Origin: Emydura subglobosa
Lineage: Eukaryota > Chordata > Testudines > Chelidae
Length of the DNA stretch: 64,000 nt
Direction of reading: 5' to 3'
Assembly (NCBI GenBank): GCA_007922225.1
Contig: ML679961.1
Span: 62,251,430-62,315,429, forward strand
Shown here: piece by piece, positions 12,746-24,459 of the stretch
Numbering within the stretch: position 1 is the stretch's first letter
Layout: each line of letters opens with the position of its first letter
The notes under the pieces: generated by a model
Seen by the model: the letters and a program-made list of their open reading frames with translations, nothing else
Told to the model about the DNA's origin: nothing
The model's database searches: none
Made by a program: the position numbers and the translations under genes

Positions 12746-14971
12746 TCAATATTTATCATGACACAGACAGAAATGAAACATTTATATTTAAGCACAACAG
12801 GTTATAAAATTTAAAGACAATGTAAAAACAAAAAGAAATCATTTGAGAGGTTTCCTTGTTATTTAATTATTATAAATGATGCCCATAATTCCCTGAAACC
12901 CTAAGATAAATGTAATTTCAAAACCTTATTTTCCATCCAAAGACTCTGGACTATCAGAAGTTAGGCTATTCCCCCTGCAACAAATCTGGAAGTATTCAAA
13001 CAAAACAAACAGATGTTGTTCCTTTCAACAATTGCACTGGTTGAAGTTCACAGCTAAAATGAATAAAAATGACTTCCCATTACTGACCCAAAATACTTTT
13101 CAGCTCATTTCTTCCTGGAATACAATCCCCTATTTAGTAGGTATGGCCTACATTCTTTGTTTCTAGCTGTATAAAATTCGGCTATATTAATATGCATTCT
13201 TTGAATGGGCCCAGTTTAACAAGTAATTCAAATTGTTCTGTATGATGATCATAAGACAATTACTTACCTATTTTGAATTAAGGCATTTCAAGAGCACTCT
13301 GCTGGTTCAATACAGTACAGTGGAAAAACCATACCAGACTCAGAAATATAAGATCACATCCCAACACTCATGTTTTAGAAGAAATGATAATATTTCATTG
13401 TAATATTAGATTTAGATACCCAAAGTAAGGACTACCAATGCTGAATATGAATGCAAGATATTTTAATGAGCTCCAAAGCATAAGAATCCAGGAATTAAAA
13501 ATTGAAAGAAAAAGTTAAATATCTTAAAGTGTAGTTTGTGCAATATTTTCCTGTGCCAAATACAATGATATATCCATTCAAGGGTACAACCAACATATGT
13601 CACTAGAAGGTTGTTTCCTTTAACAGTATTCCTAACATATTGCATCACTCAATTCATTTTGCAGGTTTATCGCTTGGAAATATCTAGTCTCTGTATTCAT
13701 GCAGAATCTGAAGAGCCTGTAGTTCTTATTAAATTTACATTTAAAAGATTTCTCTCTTTGGGATGTGAGGAAAGTGAACTTTTCTCTTCTGAATATTAGA
13801 AATACTAGCCCAGTTCAAACTGAAAAAAAACCCACTAAGGAAACAGCTAATTCTTCACCCACTCACTAAAAGAATCCAAATGCTGACTCCTCCCCTTCCT
13901 AGTTTTTTTTAGGGTTCTCCCACATGATTTCTCTCATAGGTAACAGAAGGAAAACTAGGTTACATGACACTGATTTGAGAGAGGTGAATAATGAACATTC
14001 TAAGGAGGTTTTATACATTCAATTTTGACATTCTTTACTGGTTACAGCAAGAAGATCTTTAAAGTAATACTTCAGAAGTTTATTAATTTCATATTTTTAA
14101 TAATCTCTTGCTTTCACTGTCTATAGTTACAATACTGGTGACAGTAGAACCACGGCAACAGGACATTTTTTGCTGAGCTGAAGTATATGAATGCTTTTCT
14201 ATTTTCATGACTCAATTCCTTATTTAATTTCCTGTACTGCAAGGAGCGAGATAAGGATAGACTTCAATACAAATGGATTAATCCTAATGCTCAAAGATGT
14301 CAGAGTTTTTACAGAGATTTTAAAATTGAAGGAACATACAGACACCATAAGGACTATCTAATAAATACAGGTCTCACTAAGTGTATTATGCCACCTTCAT
14401 ACAAAAGGCAGAATATTTCTTTTATAAATATTGCCATGTAAGTCCAGATCACCGTTCCAATGCATTTTTGAAACAATAAATTTATGGCCAAAGCTAGTGG
14501 TATAGTTGTCAAAAATAGTTTAAATTATGTAGGCCAACTCAGTAGAAGTCACTAAGAAGAAGAGAATAAATTCAGTAGTAAGGGAAAGTACAAAACCCTA
14601 GAAGAGGTAGACTACATAGGCTGGACACAGAACAAAACTAACAGATCAGTTTGACACGTTCAAGATTATGAACTGAGGTCTACATAGCCATTTTAGCATA
14701 TTCTTTTTCTGGCAGTCACAGATCATTAAGATGATCATTAAAAATTAACACAAATGAATATGGCACAATCAACGCATTTATGGTAAATACCTTGTTATAT
14801 TAATACTGATCTCAAAAGCTACTCATTTTTTACTTTGAATTTTTGGAACATCTTTGCACCAGAGTTTTGGTTCATTGTAAAATGTGTAATGTTTATCATC
14901 AAAGCTATGGTCATGTGGACATGGTTCAATTTACGTTTGCTTTGTTTTTACTCATCCTTTGATATTGAAAA

Positions 14972-14973
<2 letters not shown>

Positions 14974-14999
<26 letters not shown>
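14974..14999 (+). repeat. Poly-T run of 26
   Basis: A pure T tract, which is poly-A on the strand of the host gene. It lies about 100 bases inside the intron downstream of coding exon 4. I see no recognisable SINE body next to it, so it may be a simple expansion or the tail of an eroded element. Confidence 0.8.
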
Positions 15000-15002
<3 letters not shown>

Positions 15003-15100
15003 GCCAAGAATGTGATTTCTGAAGAAATCTGTTCAATAACTGAAAATCCTCTCATAAAATATACTTTGTTAGTCTAAAAATAATAAGAGGGATGCCTTAC

Positions 15101-15275
15101 TCTTCGTGTCCAGTTGAGCACGGTACTTTTCAAACCCCTTGAGTCGAACTCGTTCTCCCAAGAGCTGAAGAAACTCTTCAAAGGCTGGCCCTGCTGACTC
15201 ATTGTTATACATTTCTTCTTCAGTGCTCTGTCCAGCTTTGCAATACATGATCCCCACCTTCAGCTGATAGCTTAA
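15101..15275 (-). CDS. SIPA1L1: SIPA1L1 coding exon 4 (start of the Rap-GAP domain)
   Basis: 175 bases, phase 0 in and phase 1 out. The acceptor AG is at 15277-15276 and the donor GTAAGG at 15100-15095. It reads [20 protein letters not shown] and then the typical Rap-GAP helices up to [14 protein letters not shown], followed by the first base of a split Thr codon. The sequence [10 protein letters not shown]...EEEMYNNE marks the beginning of the Rap-GAP fold shared with Rap1GAP and tuberin. The frame is intact. About 100 bases into the downstream intron lies a 26-base poly-T run (14974-14999). Confidence 0.97.
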
Positions 15276-15461
15276 CTACAAAGATAAATTAAGATTCAAG
15301 ATTTATATATCTATCAGGTTATATAGCATTTATTCTTCCTAATTTTCTTCAGTCATTTAGTTAGTCCCCTAAGTTTACAGACTCAGAAAATACTTAATGA
15401 TTTGTATAACTTTCTTCCAGATATTCCCATTGTTTGCACCAATGATGATGAGAATTGTGAT

Positions 15462-15660
15462 TCATAGATTCTAAGGTCAGAAGGGACTACTGTGATCTAG
15501 TTCAATCTCCTGCATAACACAGGCCACAGAACTTCCCCAAACTAATTCCTAGATCCTATCTTTTAGAAAAACATCCAACTTTGATTTTAAAACTGCCAGT
15601 GATGAAGAATCCACCATAACCTTTAATAAATTGCTCTAATGGTTAATTGCCCTCACCGTT
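15462..15660 (-). mobile_element. CR1 LINE 3' tail fragment
   Basis: Starts at the CR1 terminus in reverse orientation (ATTCATAGATTCTAAGG) and continues through the same 3' sequence seen at 11395. It covers only about 200 bases. It is a short 5'-truncated insertion without coding value. Confidence 0.8.
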
Positions 15661-15689
15661 AATACAAATAAAGGAGGAAGAGAGAGCTG

Positions 15690-15935
15690 CTAAAGTCCAG
15701 GACTAAACCAGGGACCTTGAGATGACGAGGCATATTTCATCCCACTACCTCAAATTACTTTCCAAAGATGAGTAAACATTATCCTCTTTTTGCAGATGAG
15801 GAAACTAAGGCACAGGAAGGCTAAGTGACTTACTCAAGGCCACAAAGAAAGCCTAAGCAGAGGCATGATAGGAACCAGACTACTGATTCCCAGCCTTCTG
15901 ACCTACCCAATGGGATCACATTGCTTCCCTATAGA
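15690..15935 (-). mobile_element. MIR-like CORE-SINE
   Basis: The stretch 15797-15840 (GATGAGGAAACTAAGGCACA then GGCTAAGTGACTTACTCAAG) is the reverse complement of the MIR core with its CCTCAGTTTCCTCATCTG signature. The flanks fit the rest of a MIR body, including a tract equivalent to the 'gaatcccgg' region near 15880. Divergence is high, as expected of an old SINE. Boundaries are approximate. Confidence 0.75.
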
Positions 15936-17034
15936 AAACAGCAGCTCAGAGTATTTGCTTATCACTGTTGTGAATGTCAAAGCGAGTAGCATGTTTCCTT
16001 GTATTAGTGGAAAGATCAGAAGACGCATCTAATTTGACTGGGTGATAACAGAGCACCACTATAGGAATAGTCATTTGCATTAGAATGGCTTTGCTATGAT
16101 TAATTTTCAGACAAACAGCAAACCACAATTACACAAAGAAAATTGCATTCTTTTTTGTAGCTGTTTTATTTCTTTTAAGGGTCACTGTCAATTATTTTTA
16201 AAATATGATTGATCAACTTCGAAGCTTAAACATAAAATTTCTCTCTCTGGCAATCCCTAGTTTTCTTTTTCCATTTGACAATCAATATTTTTCTCATGTA
16301 TTTCTAATACAACTAAAATTAAATATTAAACTTGGCCTCCAGCATTGTCTATGTCAGAATTATCATTGAGTTCATATTTTTGGCAAAAGTGCTAGCTATT
16401 AAGATGTGATTTAAAGGAAAATAATATTTACAACTTAAGTAACATCCCGTACCAGATTTTAACAGCTACCTGTAAGATAACATAGGCCAATTTTTGGATC
16501 GATGCTACTATACTGCATTGTGTTAAAATAAAAATACCAGAAGTACCTAAGATCTTCATAACAAAGTCTAGTTTTACAACTATGGTATCTTATTTCCTAT
16601 TTTAAAACCTCTCTAAACAAAAAGGATTTCTACATAACAGGAGAAGCAGTATTATTAATCAATTTTCTCCCCCTCTCTAAATACTGTAGTTATTTAGTCA
16701 ATAAAATTAGCTTGTTTCTTCTTACTCACTATTAATTATTTTTCAAATTTTAACAGTGTGGGAAAAGCTTTAATATTTTCACCTGCAGTGATGATTTTAG
16801 AATATAAAATACTTTCCATTTAGAACCTGCGCAGGCTACATGAAGTAGTTTTTATTTTTTCTGAATAGGAGAAAGGGAGGAGGATTTTGGATCAATTCTT
16901 TCTCCTTTCCCATTAGGCCTACAAAAAACTTAATGGTTAGGCTGCTAGTGTGCTGAGACCACTGTTTATCATGCTGACCAATACTGTCTCATTGTTTCCT
17001 TGTACTCTCTCATCTGTCTGTTGTCTCTTGTCTT

Positions 17035-17165
17035 ATTTAGACTCTGAACTCTTTGGGGCAGGGACTGTCTTTTTATTCTGTTTGTATTGTTGCTAGCACA
17101 ATGAGATTCTGGTCCAGACTGGGGCTCTGCGGTGCTATGATAATGTAAATAGAAAATAATAATAA
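17035..17165 (+). mobile_element. L2/MIR-like 3' tail with (AAT)n end
   Basis: The sequence CTTTGGGGCAGGGACTGTCT near 17052 followed by CTAGCACAATGAGATTCTGG near 17093 and a terminal AATAATAATAAT resembles the shared 3' tails of L2 and MIR-type elements in amniotes. I recognise the pattern but not the subfamily. The body upstream is not identifiable. Confidence 0.5.
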
Positions 17166-18259
17166 TCTTGAAAGCAATTAAATATTACTTCATTATTTGA
17201 GACAACTGACTCTTGCCTGAGCTCCAGAGAACCAAAGTTGTGAGTTTACAAAGGAGATTAAATGATTTTTAACTCTAAATTGTGTAGGAAAAGACTAAGT
17301 GCCCCATCCATTTGAGAAGTTGTATTTCTTCACATCTAGCATTGACACTAACCCTGCAATGATGTTAAGTTCAGTAATAGTGACTTCACTAAATGTAAGT
17401 ATCCAGCAAGAGTCCATAACCAAATTAGATTTAATGTAGATTTTAAAAGCTCTATTATATAGTCAAGACTCTCTTGGTCTGTTACATCTAAACAGGAAAT
17501 TAATTTTCATTTGAAAGAGCATGCTCCTGAAAGAAAATAATGGACAGAACCTAGTTAAATCTTCTTGAGAAATAGAATGCTAGTACAACGCGTTTGTCAT
17601 TCAGTGATTTCTACTGCTTTAGTACCTCCCACCTGTAGAGAGTTAAACTGGTTTTTCTGCTTCTGAATGTGGACTGTCAGGAAATGTGATAGAATGACAA
17701 TTTTTCTCCTGTTTGAAAATTTGCCAAGTCTTGATGACTGTATTGTTTACAGTGAAAACACGAGTGCAGTCTCTCTTCTTTACACTTAAATCAAGGTAGG
17801 TGGGGCATACTCAACTCAGGTTCATATAACTTAAGTAACAATCAATTTCCATGCAAATCTCTCACAAAATGCTAAAGTGACTGAATGCATACATGAACTA
17901 GATTGTTTAAAAATGAGGGAGAAGTGTATATTATTTTGAGTTATGCTAATATTTCCAGAACCCTGAAAAGACGAACAGTTTTTCAATATTTGTACTTAAA
18001 TGTAATATATTAAGGTAGGATATTTAAAAGTACTCATCAGTGGCCTGTGTTCCCACAGACTTAACTGGGAGCGGATTGGGGGATTGGAATTGACATCTCA
18101 AAGGACAATAGTTACGCAAGGTTAGTAACCTTTTTTCCTTCTTGGGAGTGCTTGCTCATGTCCATTCCAAAGTAGTTGACTACCAAACAATTTCGCAAGT
18201 GGAGGGTTCGGAGTTCACTGACAAGCTGACTGTAATACTGCTCTGCTGAAAACTGCAAT

Positions 18260-19560
18260 TTCTCTAGCCTGTTGAATGATGGCATAATGAGATGCAAAGG
18301 GTGTGGACTGATAGCCATGTTGCTGCTCTATAGATGTCCTGGATAGGAACTCGAGTTCTGGGGTTTTTTCGCTTTCCTCGGTATCATGGGTCACGGTTCA
18401 CTTGCTGGTGGATTATCTGTACCTTAAAGTTTTTAAACCATGATTTGAGGACTTTAAAACTCAGTCATAGGTCAGGGGTCTATTATAGGAGTTAATGGGT
18501 GAGTTTCTGTGGCCTGCATTGTTCAGGAGGTCAGACTAGATGATCATATTGGTCCCTTCTGACCTTAGAATCTATGAGTTTGAGTTGACAAACACCGCCA
18601 ACGATGCTTGAGCCCTTGTAGAATGTGCTGTCAGAACTGAAGGAGTAGGAATGTTTGCTAGGTCATAGCATGTGCAGAGACAGGAAGTGATCCTGTCTGC
18701 AGTGGCTACAAAAAACTGAATAGATTTTCAAAAAGAGCTAGTCCTTTCTATGTAAAAGACTAATGCACACCTAACATCCAGGGAGTGGTTTCTGTGTTCC
18801 TCCCTGTTAGCATGTGGCTTCAGATAGAAGACTGGCAGGAAGATATCCTGGTTACTAGGGAATTGAGAGACCACTTTTGGCAGGAAGGCTGGCTGCAGCT
18901 GCAGTTGAACCTTGTCCTTGAAGACTGTGTAAGGTGGTTCCAAAGTAATGGTTTGGATCTCTGAGACCCTTCTGGTAGAAGTTAGGGCAATAGGAATGTC
19001 ACCTTGCAGGATAGGTAGAGCAGAGAGCACATTGCCAGCAGTTCAAAGAAGGTCCTGTTAGCAGTGCCAGCACCAACTTGAGGTCTCAAGGAAGGAGTGG
19101 CTAGCGTACCTGGGGGTATAACCTCTACAGACTCTTTAGAAAATGAACACAGATTGAGTTTGAGAAAACAGGTCGGCCATTCACCCATGCGTGAAAAATC
19201 GAGATAGCAGCTAGATAGACCCTAATATATGATACTACTGTTTCAAGTGGAGTAAGTAATCTAGAATGAAAGGTAGTGTTGACTGTGTAGGTGAAACTCC
19301 TTTCTGCACAGACCAGATAGAAAATCTCTTCCACTTTGCGAGGTAAATGGCTCTAATGGATGGCTCTCTGCTCCCAAAAAGCACTTTGCGAACAGGCTGG
19401 AGCATGCTAGCTCCACAGGGTTCAGCCTTGGAGCTTCCAGGCCGTGAGATTAAGAGACTCAAGGTCTGGATGACGTAGATGGCCAAGGTCCTGGGAGATC
19501 AGATCCGGGAACAGAGGTAGACAGATTGATGGTTCCACAGAGAGGTCCAGGAGGGCAGTG
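18260..19560 (-). pseudogene. DIRS copy A tyrosine recombinase, split by a CR1 tail
   Basis: The recombinase integrates the circular DIRS DNA. The N-terminal half is seen near 19390-19235 (FGSREPSIRAIYLAKWKRFS). The first catalytic arginine lies in TSTRRVSEIQTIT near 18975-18940. The HxxR box AHSTRAQAS lies near 18640-18615. The catalytic tyrosine in ASHYAIIQQ is at 18284-18286. A CR1 3' tail (18359-18590) sits between the HxxR box and the tyrosine. A one-base frameshift just before the tyrosine, and others upstream, complete the inactivation. Confidence 0.8.
18359..18590 (+). mobile_element. CR1 3' UTR fragment nested in DIRS copy A
   Basis: It matches the 3' end of the CR1 at 52550-52750 nearly word for word. 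It has TTCGCTTTCCTCGG, TCACTTGCTGGTGGATT, TCAGTCATAGG, then GGAGGTCAGACTAGATGATC and the end CTGACCTTAGAATCTATGAG. DIRS sequence resumes on both sides. A short GAGTT at both edges may be a target duplication. This dates the DIRS insertion as older than this CR1 insertion. Confidence 0.85.
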
Positions 19561-19899
19561 AACCAATGCTTATATAGGCAGGCCAGGGCTATCAATATAA
19601 CACGCACCCCCATCCCCTCTCACCTTCAGCAGGACCTTGTGTATGAGAGGGGGGAAGGAATGTGTAGAAGATATGGTCCAGCTTAGGGAGAAGAAAAGCG
19701 TCTGCGAGCAAGCCTGGGCTGTGACCAAGGAAAGAGCAGAACTAAAGACACACTTCCTGTTGTGCTTCAATGCGAAGAAATCTATCTAGGGAGTCCCCAC
19801 TTCTAGAAGATGCCTTTCATGACATCTGGACCACTCGTGGTGGTTGGAGAAGGATCTGCTGAGATGATCTGCTAGTTCATTCTGTGACCCTGGGAGACA

Positions 19900-20990
19900 G
19901 GAGGCTTAGAGGTGTATCGAGTGGGCTATGCAGAATTCCCACAGTTGAAGAGCCTCCTGGCATAGGAGAGAGAAGTGCACTCCACCCAGCCTGTTGATAT
20001 AAAACATCGCTGTCGTGTTGTCTGTAAAGACTGACATGCATTTGCCCTCCAAGCTAGGCACACCGCTCAAGTTCCCTCACCTTGATGTGTAACAAGAGCT
20101 CTTCTGGAGAACAGAGACCCTGAGTTCTGAGAGTCCCCAAGTGAGCCCCACATCTTATTGCCAATGCATCTGTAATGAAAGACATTGACAGTTGGGGCCT
20201 CAGGAATGGGACTCCTGCACATACCGCCCAGCCACCAAAGAAAGGTGGTGATCCCCGAAGGGGGAAGTGAGACAACTCTGTCCAAATGGTGCCTATATCA
20301 ATGCCAGCCAAGACTGAAGAGGTCTGAGCCACAGTCTTGCATGCTGCACCATGTAAGTGCGTGATGCCATATGCCCTCGGTGCTTTAGGCAGTTTCTTGC
20401 CGTTGTAATGGGGTGATTTCTGAGGGTCTCTCTGAGCACACCTAGATCTTAGAACCAGGTTTCTGGTTGCCCAGATCAAATTGAGAATTGCCCCAATTAA
20501 TTCTATCCTTTGAGCCAGGGAGAGGGTAGACTTTCAACAGCCCCAGGTCTTGGAAAGCTGACTGTATTAACTTCACGTTTGCCTGCACCTAGTCTTTTGT
20601 CCAACCTCTAATCAGCCAGTCATTAAGGTAAGGGTAGACCTGAACCCCCTGCCTCCTCAGGAAGGCTGCAGCAACTGCCATGAACTTTGTGAACACCCGA
20701 GGGGCCACTGACAGTCTGACTGAGAGCACAGTAAATTGGCAGTACATGTGGTTCATGATAAAGGGGAGGAACCTTCTGTGCCCCTGAAGATTGAAATGTA
20801 AAAATAAGCATTCTTGAGATCGAGGGTGGCGTACCAGTCCCTGGATCCAGAAAAGGGATAATGGAGGCTGAGGAGACCATGCAGAACTTCAGCTACTTCA
20901 TGAATCTATTCTGATTTTGCAGGTCCAGTATCAGTCTGAAACAGCCATTGGCTTTTGGGATTAGGAAATAATGGGAGTACAAGACCTGAC
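19900..20990 (-). pseudogene. DIRS copy A reverse transcriptase / RNase H remains
   Basis: Frameshifted remains of the element's polymerase, which copies DIRS RNA into DNA. Recognisable pieces include the start of the palm domain (LDPGTG, where intact copies read LDPGDWYA) near 20840. The active-site region VQVYPYLNDWLI lies near 20645-20610, with the codon for the first catalytic aspartate reading AAT (Asn) at 20622-20624. RNase H remains near 20200-19990 read FHYRCIGNKMWGSLG and neighbouring pieces out of frame. Several indels break the frame. The YLDD-to-YLND change alone would disable polymerase activity. Confidence 0.75.
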
Positions 20991-21265
20991 CCCTTAAACG
21001 CGGTGGAACCTCCTAAACTATGCTCACCCCTTTAGGAGCAACTGCACCTCCTGGGCTAGAAGTTGCTTGTGAGAAAGGTCCCTGAAGAGGGAGAGGGAGG
21101 AAGGGTGGGAAGGAGGAGAACAACTGAATTGAAGGGTGTATCCCAGTGCTATCATGCCTAACACCCAGCAATCTGAGATAATGAAAGTCCACACCCAATA
21201 GAAGCAGGATAGTCGGTCCATAGAAATTGGGGAAGACGGATACAAACATTGTCCTGGTACATCAC

Positions 21266-21300
21266 CCCCGGGGGGGGGGGGGGGGGCGGGCCCCGGGGGG
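21266..21300. repeat. Poly-G tract with CCCGGG palindrome, possible sequence artefact
   Basis: About 19 G in a row preceded by CCCCC, followed by CGGGCCCCGGGGGG. It sits at the edge of recognisable DIRS copy A. A near-identical tract (CCCGG, long G run, CCCGGCCC) occurs at 21650-21676 inside a CR1 tail where the family has only a short G-rich word. Such twins suggest a base-calling or assembly problem. Confidence 0.6.
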
Positions 21301-21460
21301 ACACAGACACAGATACAGACCGGGATGGAGGTCTCCTCTTATAGCCCCTGCTCCTCCTCTTATTATAGTGCTGTTGGGACTATGGCAGGAAGAAGTGAGC
21401 AGCCAGCTGGGGCTTATAGTGCTTCCTAGAAAGGGCTGATTGTCACATGAAAGACATGGG

Positions 21461-22000
21461 AGGTAATTATTCCATTCTACTCGATACTGGTGAGGCTTTA
21501 AACTGGAGTATTTGAGTGCCATACTAAGAAAGACGTGGATAAAGTGAAGAGTCTCCAAAGGAGACTAACAAATGATAAAAGGTTTAGAAAATCTGACCAA
21601 TGCGTAAAGATGAAAAAAACTGGGCATGTTTAGTCTTGAGAAAAAAGACCCGGGGGGGGGGGGGGGGGGGCCCGGCCCTGACAATAGTCTTCAAATATGA
21701 TAAGGGCTCTGTGATAAGGGCAGTGATCAGTTGCTCTCTTGTCCACTGAAGATAAGACAAGAAGTAATCTGCAGCAAAGTAGATTTAGGTTAGAAATTAG
21801 GAAAAACTTTCTAAACTACAAGGATAAACATCAGAATAACTTACCAAGGGAGATTGTGGCATGCCCATCATTGGAGGTTTTTAAGAATAGTTTAGACAAA
21901 CACTTGTCAAGGATAGTTTAAGGAATACTTGATCCTGTCTCAGTGTTGGGGGATGGAATAGATGACCTCAACATCCCTTCCAGCCCTACACTTCTACAAC
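21461..22000 (+). mobile_element. CR1 LINE 3' end
   Basis: Degraded ORF2 C-terminus (STEDKTRSNLQQSRFRLEIR near 21739) followed by the CR1 3' signature GGAATAGATGACCTCAACAT and CCCTTCCAGCC. It is broken at 21650-21676 by a poly-G tract flanked by CCCGG that does not belong to CR1. It is 5' truncated. Confidence 0.85.
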
Positions 22001-22468
22001 TATATCCCAACATAAGTAGTTTTATGTACCACAGAACTACCACTTGGTTTTACTTGTGAAAAAAGTATTCATATAAATATACTTGCAACACTATGGTCTG
22101 GTCTACATTGACAATGCAGCTTACATCGACCACAGAAAGTATGTGTCTCCCCTCTAGCATGTTGGTTCCGCCGACATAAATCGCGGTAAAGTTTGACTTA
22201 ATAAAACCATCTCTGCAAGTGGTGTAGTGCTAAAGTCGAATTCTGTGGGTCAAATGAGCATCAATGTAGGCGGAGAGCAACATAAATTGATGTCACTGGC
22301 CTCCAGGAGGTATCCCATAATGCTCTGTTGTGACTGCTCTGCACATCTGCAATCTGCTGCACTGTGGCCACGTAAACAGGACATAGCTCCTCCCCTCAAG
22401 TCCCATAAATTTTGAATTCCCATTTCCTCTTTGGTCAGTGTGGAGACAGCTTGCCAGCACAACTGATC

Positions 22469-24340
22469 ATGGCGACTGCACGCCACAAACATGCTCCAGC
22501 CTGGAGTTGATCTGAGGTCTTGGATCTCATCGGTCTGTGGGGCAAGGAATCTGTTCTGGATCAGCTCTGAGCAAGCAAAAGAAATTTGGATATCTATGAG
22601 AAGATATCTCGCAGCATGTTGGAGAAGGGGCACAACAGGGACATCCAGTAGTGCCGCGTTAAAATCAAAGAGCTGAGGCAAGCTTATCAGAAAACTAGGG
22701 AAGCTAACAGCCGTTCTGGCTCCTCACCCAAAACTCCCCGCTTTTACGAGGAGCTGAATGCAATTATCGGTGGAGACACCACTACTATGCCACCATGCAC
22801 CGTTAGAACCTTGGGGGAGGCCAGGATGAATGAAGACGAGTCTGTGGACCAGGAAGAGGAGGAGGATGAGGAGAACAGGGGGCAGGTGAGTGGGGTATCC
22901 CTTCTCCCTGAAATCCAGGAGCTGTTTGCAAAACAGAAGCAGCCCACCCAGATGCAGGAAACTGTGACTGACCGGGATGCCAGGGAAGGCACATCTGGTG
23001 AGTATGTACTGCAAATTGCATATCTTTGGTCATATCCACAGTCCAGAATCTTGTACCAACAGGAAAAAGTGGTGTGTGGGGCGGTGGGGCTGTTCTTCCT
23101 CGTACTTGGTGTGCTTAAGAATTGGGTTCATCCTGGAAAAGATTACTTATGTGCACAGGGATGCTCTGAGAATCCTCCATGCATATCTCCAGGAAGCTTT
23201 CATGTAGGTACTCTGCAATCCTTTACAGAAGGTTTCTTGGGAGGGCAGCCTTATTTCTTCCACTGTGATAGGACACTTTCCCCCGCCACTCTGTTATTAA
23301 TTGTGCAGGTATCATCGCAGAACACAGCATAGCAGCATAAGGGCCAGGCCTGTAGCAAATCCTCCCTTTCCGCCTGTGGAAATCCTCCCTTTCTTCAGGC
23401 TGATATAACTCATGGTTACCTAGGGAATATGGCGCACATTTACAGAATCCGCCCAAGGAAGTTTTTTAAAGTATGTGTTATTGCACAGCCAGGGATGGTT
23501 TCTTGGTTCAGCATACCGCAAGTCCCTAAGCAGGACGTTGTTGTTATGGGCCTTGGGCATCCACAAACGGATTTCCATTTTTTTCCTCCAGAGACGGTTA
23601 ACCCATACCCACCCCTCACTCTTTCTACCGCCTGTTAAAAGTCTGATCAATTGGGAGCATGGACTTGTGCAGCATGGGCCCTGGAGATTTCCCTAACATA
23701 GATGCACTTGCCCCTTACTTACCATGGCTCGAACAGCACTCAGACCCCTGCAATAGTTAGGACAAGGCCATGCAGTTCTAGCCTTCCCAAGGGAAGGCTA
23801 AGGGGAGTTATTTATAAATTGTAACATTGCTTTTCATACATGGGACGAGTTAACAATGGGTACCTTATGCTTTGTTTCCCTTACAACGGACAACATGACC
23901 TTCAACACACCATCTCATACTCCTGCAGAGTGCCTGTTGCAGATAAGAAGGTGGGAAAAAACACAACTCAGGATGACATATTTAATGAGATAATGAATGC
24001 CTCCACGGCTGCTGACATAGAGCTAAGAGCGTGGAGGATTTCATTATCTGACAGGCTGAACATGGACAACAGAAAGGCAGCACAGAAGTATGAGTGTTCA
24101 ACACAAGATAAGATGCTGTGTATAATGCGTGATCTGTCAGATATGTTGAGGCGTCTGGTTGAGCTTCAGGAAGCTCAGCGGCAAGACAGAGTCCCTCTGC
24201 AGCCCCTGCAAAACTCTGAGCTAAATTATTCTTTCCTAGCCCACACTCCCAAGTCGTCTAGGAGGAGGTTGAGCAGGGTGCAGTACGTGCTGCACGCCTC
24301 ACCGGTTGAGGGGAGTGGAAAGAGGCGATGGCCCCTTTAA
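22469..24340 (+). pseudogene. Harbinger Myb/SANT-like DNA-binding protein (two exons, three stops)
   Basis: The protein binds transposon ends and brings in the nuclease. The frame opens MATARHKHAPAWS at 22469. It continues through the Myb-like helices (EVLDLIGLWGKESVLDQL, CRVKIKELRQAYQKTREANS), an RFYEELNAIIGG stretch and an acidic run. It ends at a donor GTGAGT (22998). A second exon from about 23929 encodes IFNEIMNAS and a C-terminal helix (DMLRRLVELQEAQRQDRVPL) and stops at 24338-24340. Three in-frame stops break the Myb domain, at 22508-22510, 22568-22570 and 22649-22651. The ones at 22568 and 22649 are consistent with single C-to-T changes of Arg or Gln codons. There is no frameshift in the first exon. 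Host MSANTD genes are related, but the transposon ends around it settle its identity. Confidence 0.85.
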
Positions 24341-24459
24341 GGAGTGGGAATGTGTGATTCTTTCGTGTGCACACCCAAAATGGGTTCTGTATCCCCTCGC
24401 AGGCCCCACACAATGCATGCGGAACATTCATTATCTTCCCTTTCCCCCCTCTGCAAAGG

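Larger units (their letters stand above)
9509..15100 (-). other. SIPA1L1: SIPA1L1 intron between coding exons 4 and 5
   Basis: Contains a CR1 3' end on the plus strand (10140-11019) and a CR1 piece on the minus strand (11395-12745), tail to tail with about 375 bases between. A poly-T run is at 14974-14999. I see nothing else I can name in 9509-10139 or 12746-14970. Confidence 0.85.
18080..21265 (-). mobile_element. DIRS retrotransposon copy A (5' part missing)
   Basis: The element is read on the minus strand. Its low-coordinate end starts inside the internal complementary region: a GTTAGTAACCTTTTTTCC junction at about 18121 is followed by GCTCATGTCCATTCC (about 18154-18168), the same inverted motif that ends copies B and D. 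Reading from high coordinates come reverse transcriptase, RNase H and tyrosine recombinase. ORF1 and the left terminal repeat are absent. Coding sequence stops being recognisable near a poly-G tract at 21268. A CR1 tail is inserted at 18359-18590. Sequence at 21300-21460 may still be DIRS, but I cannot show it. Confidence 0.85.

Noticed and set aside
22787..23332. Myb-like open frame as a domesticated host MSANTD-type gene
   Set aside because: It lies inside a transposon with clear ends, has upstream in-frame stops, and faces a broken transposase.
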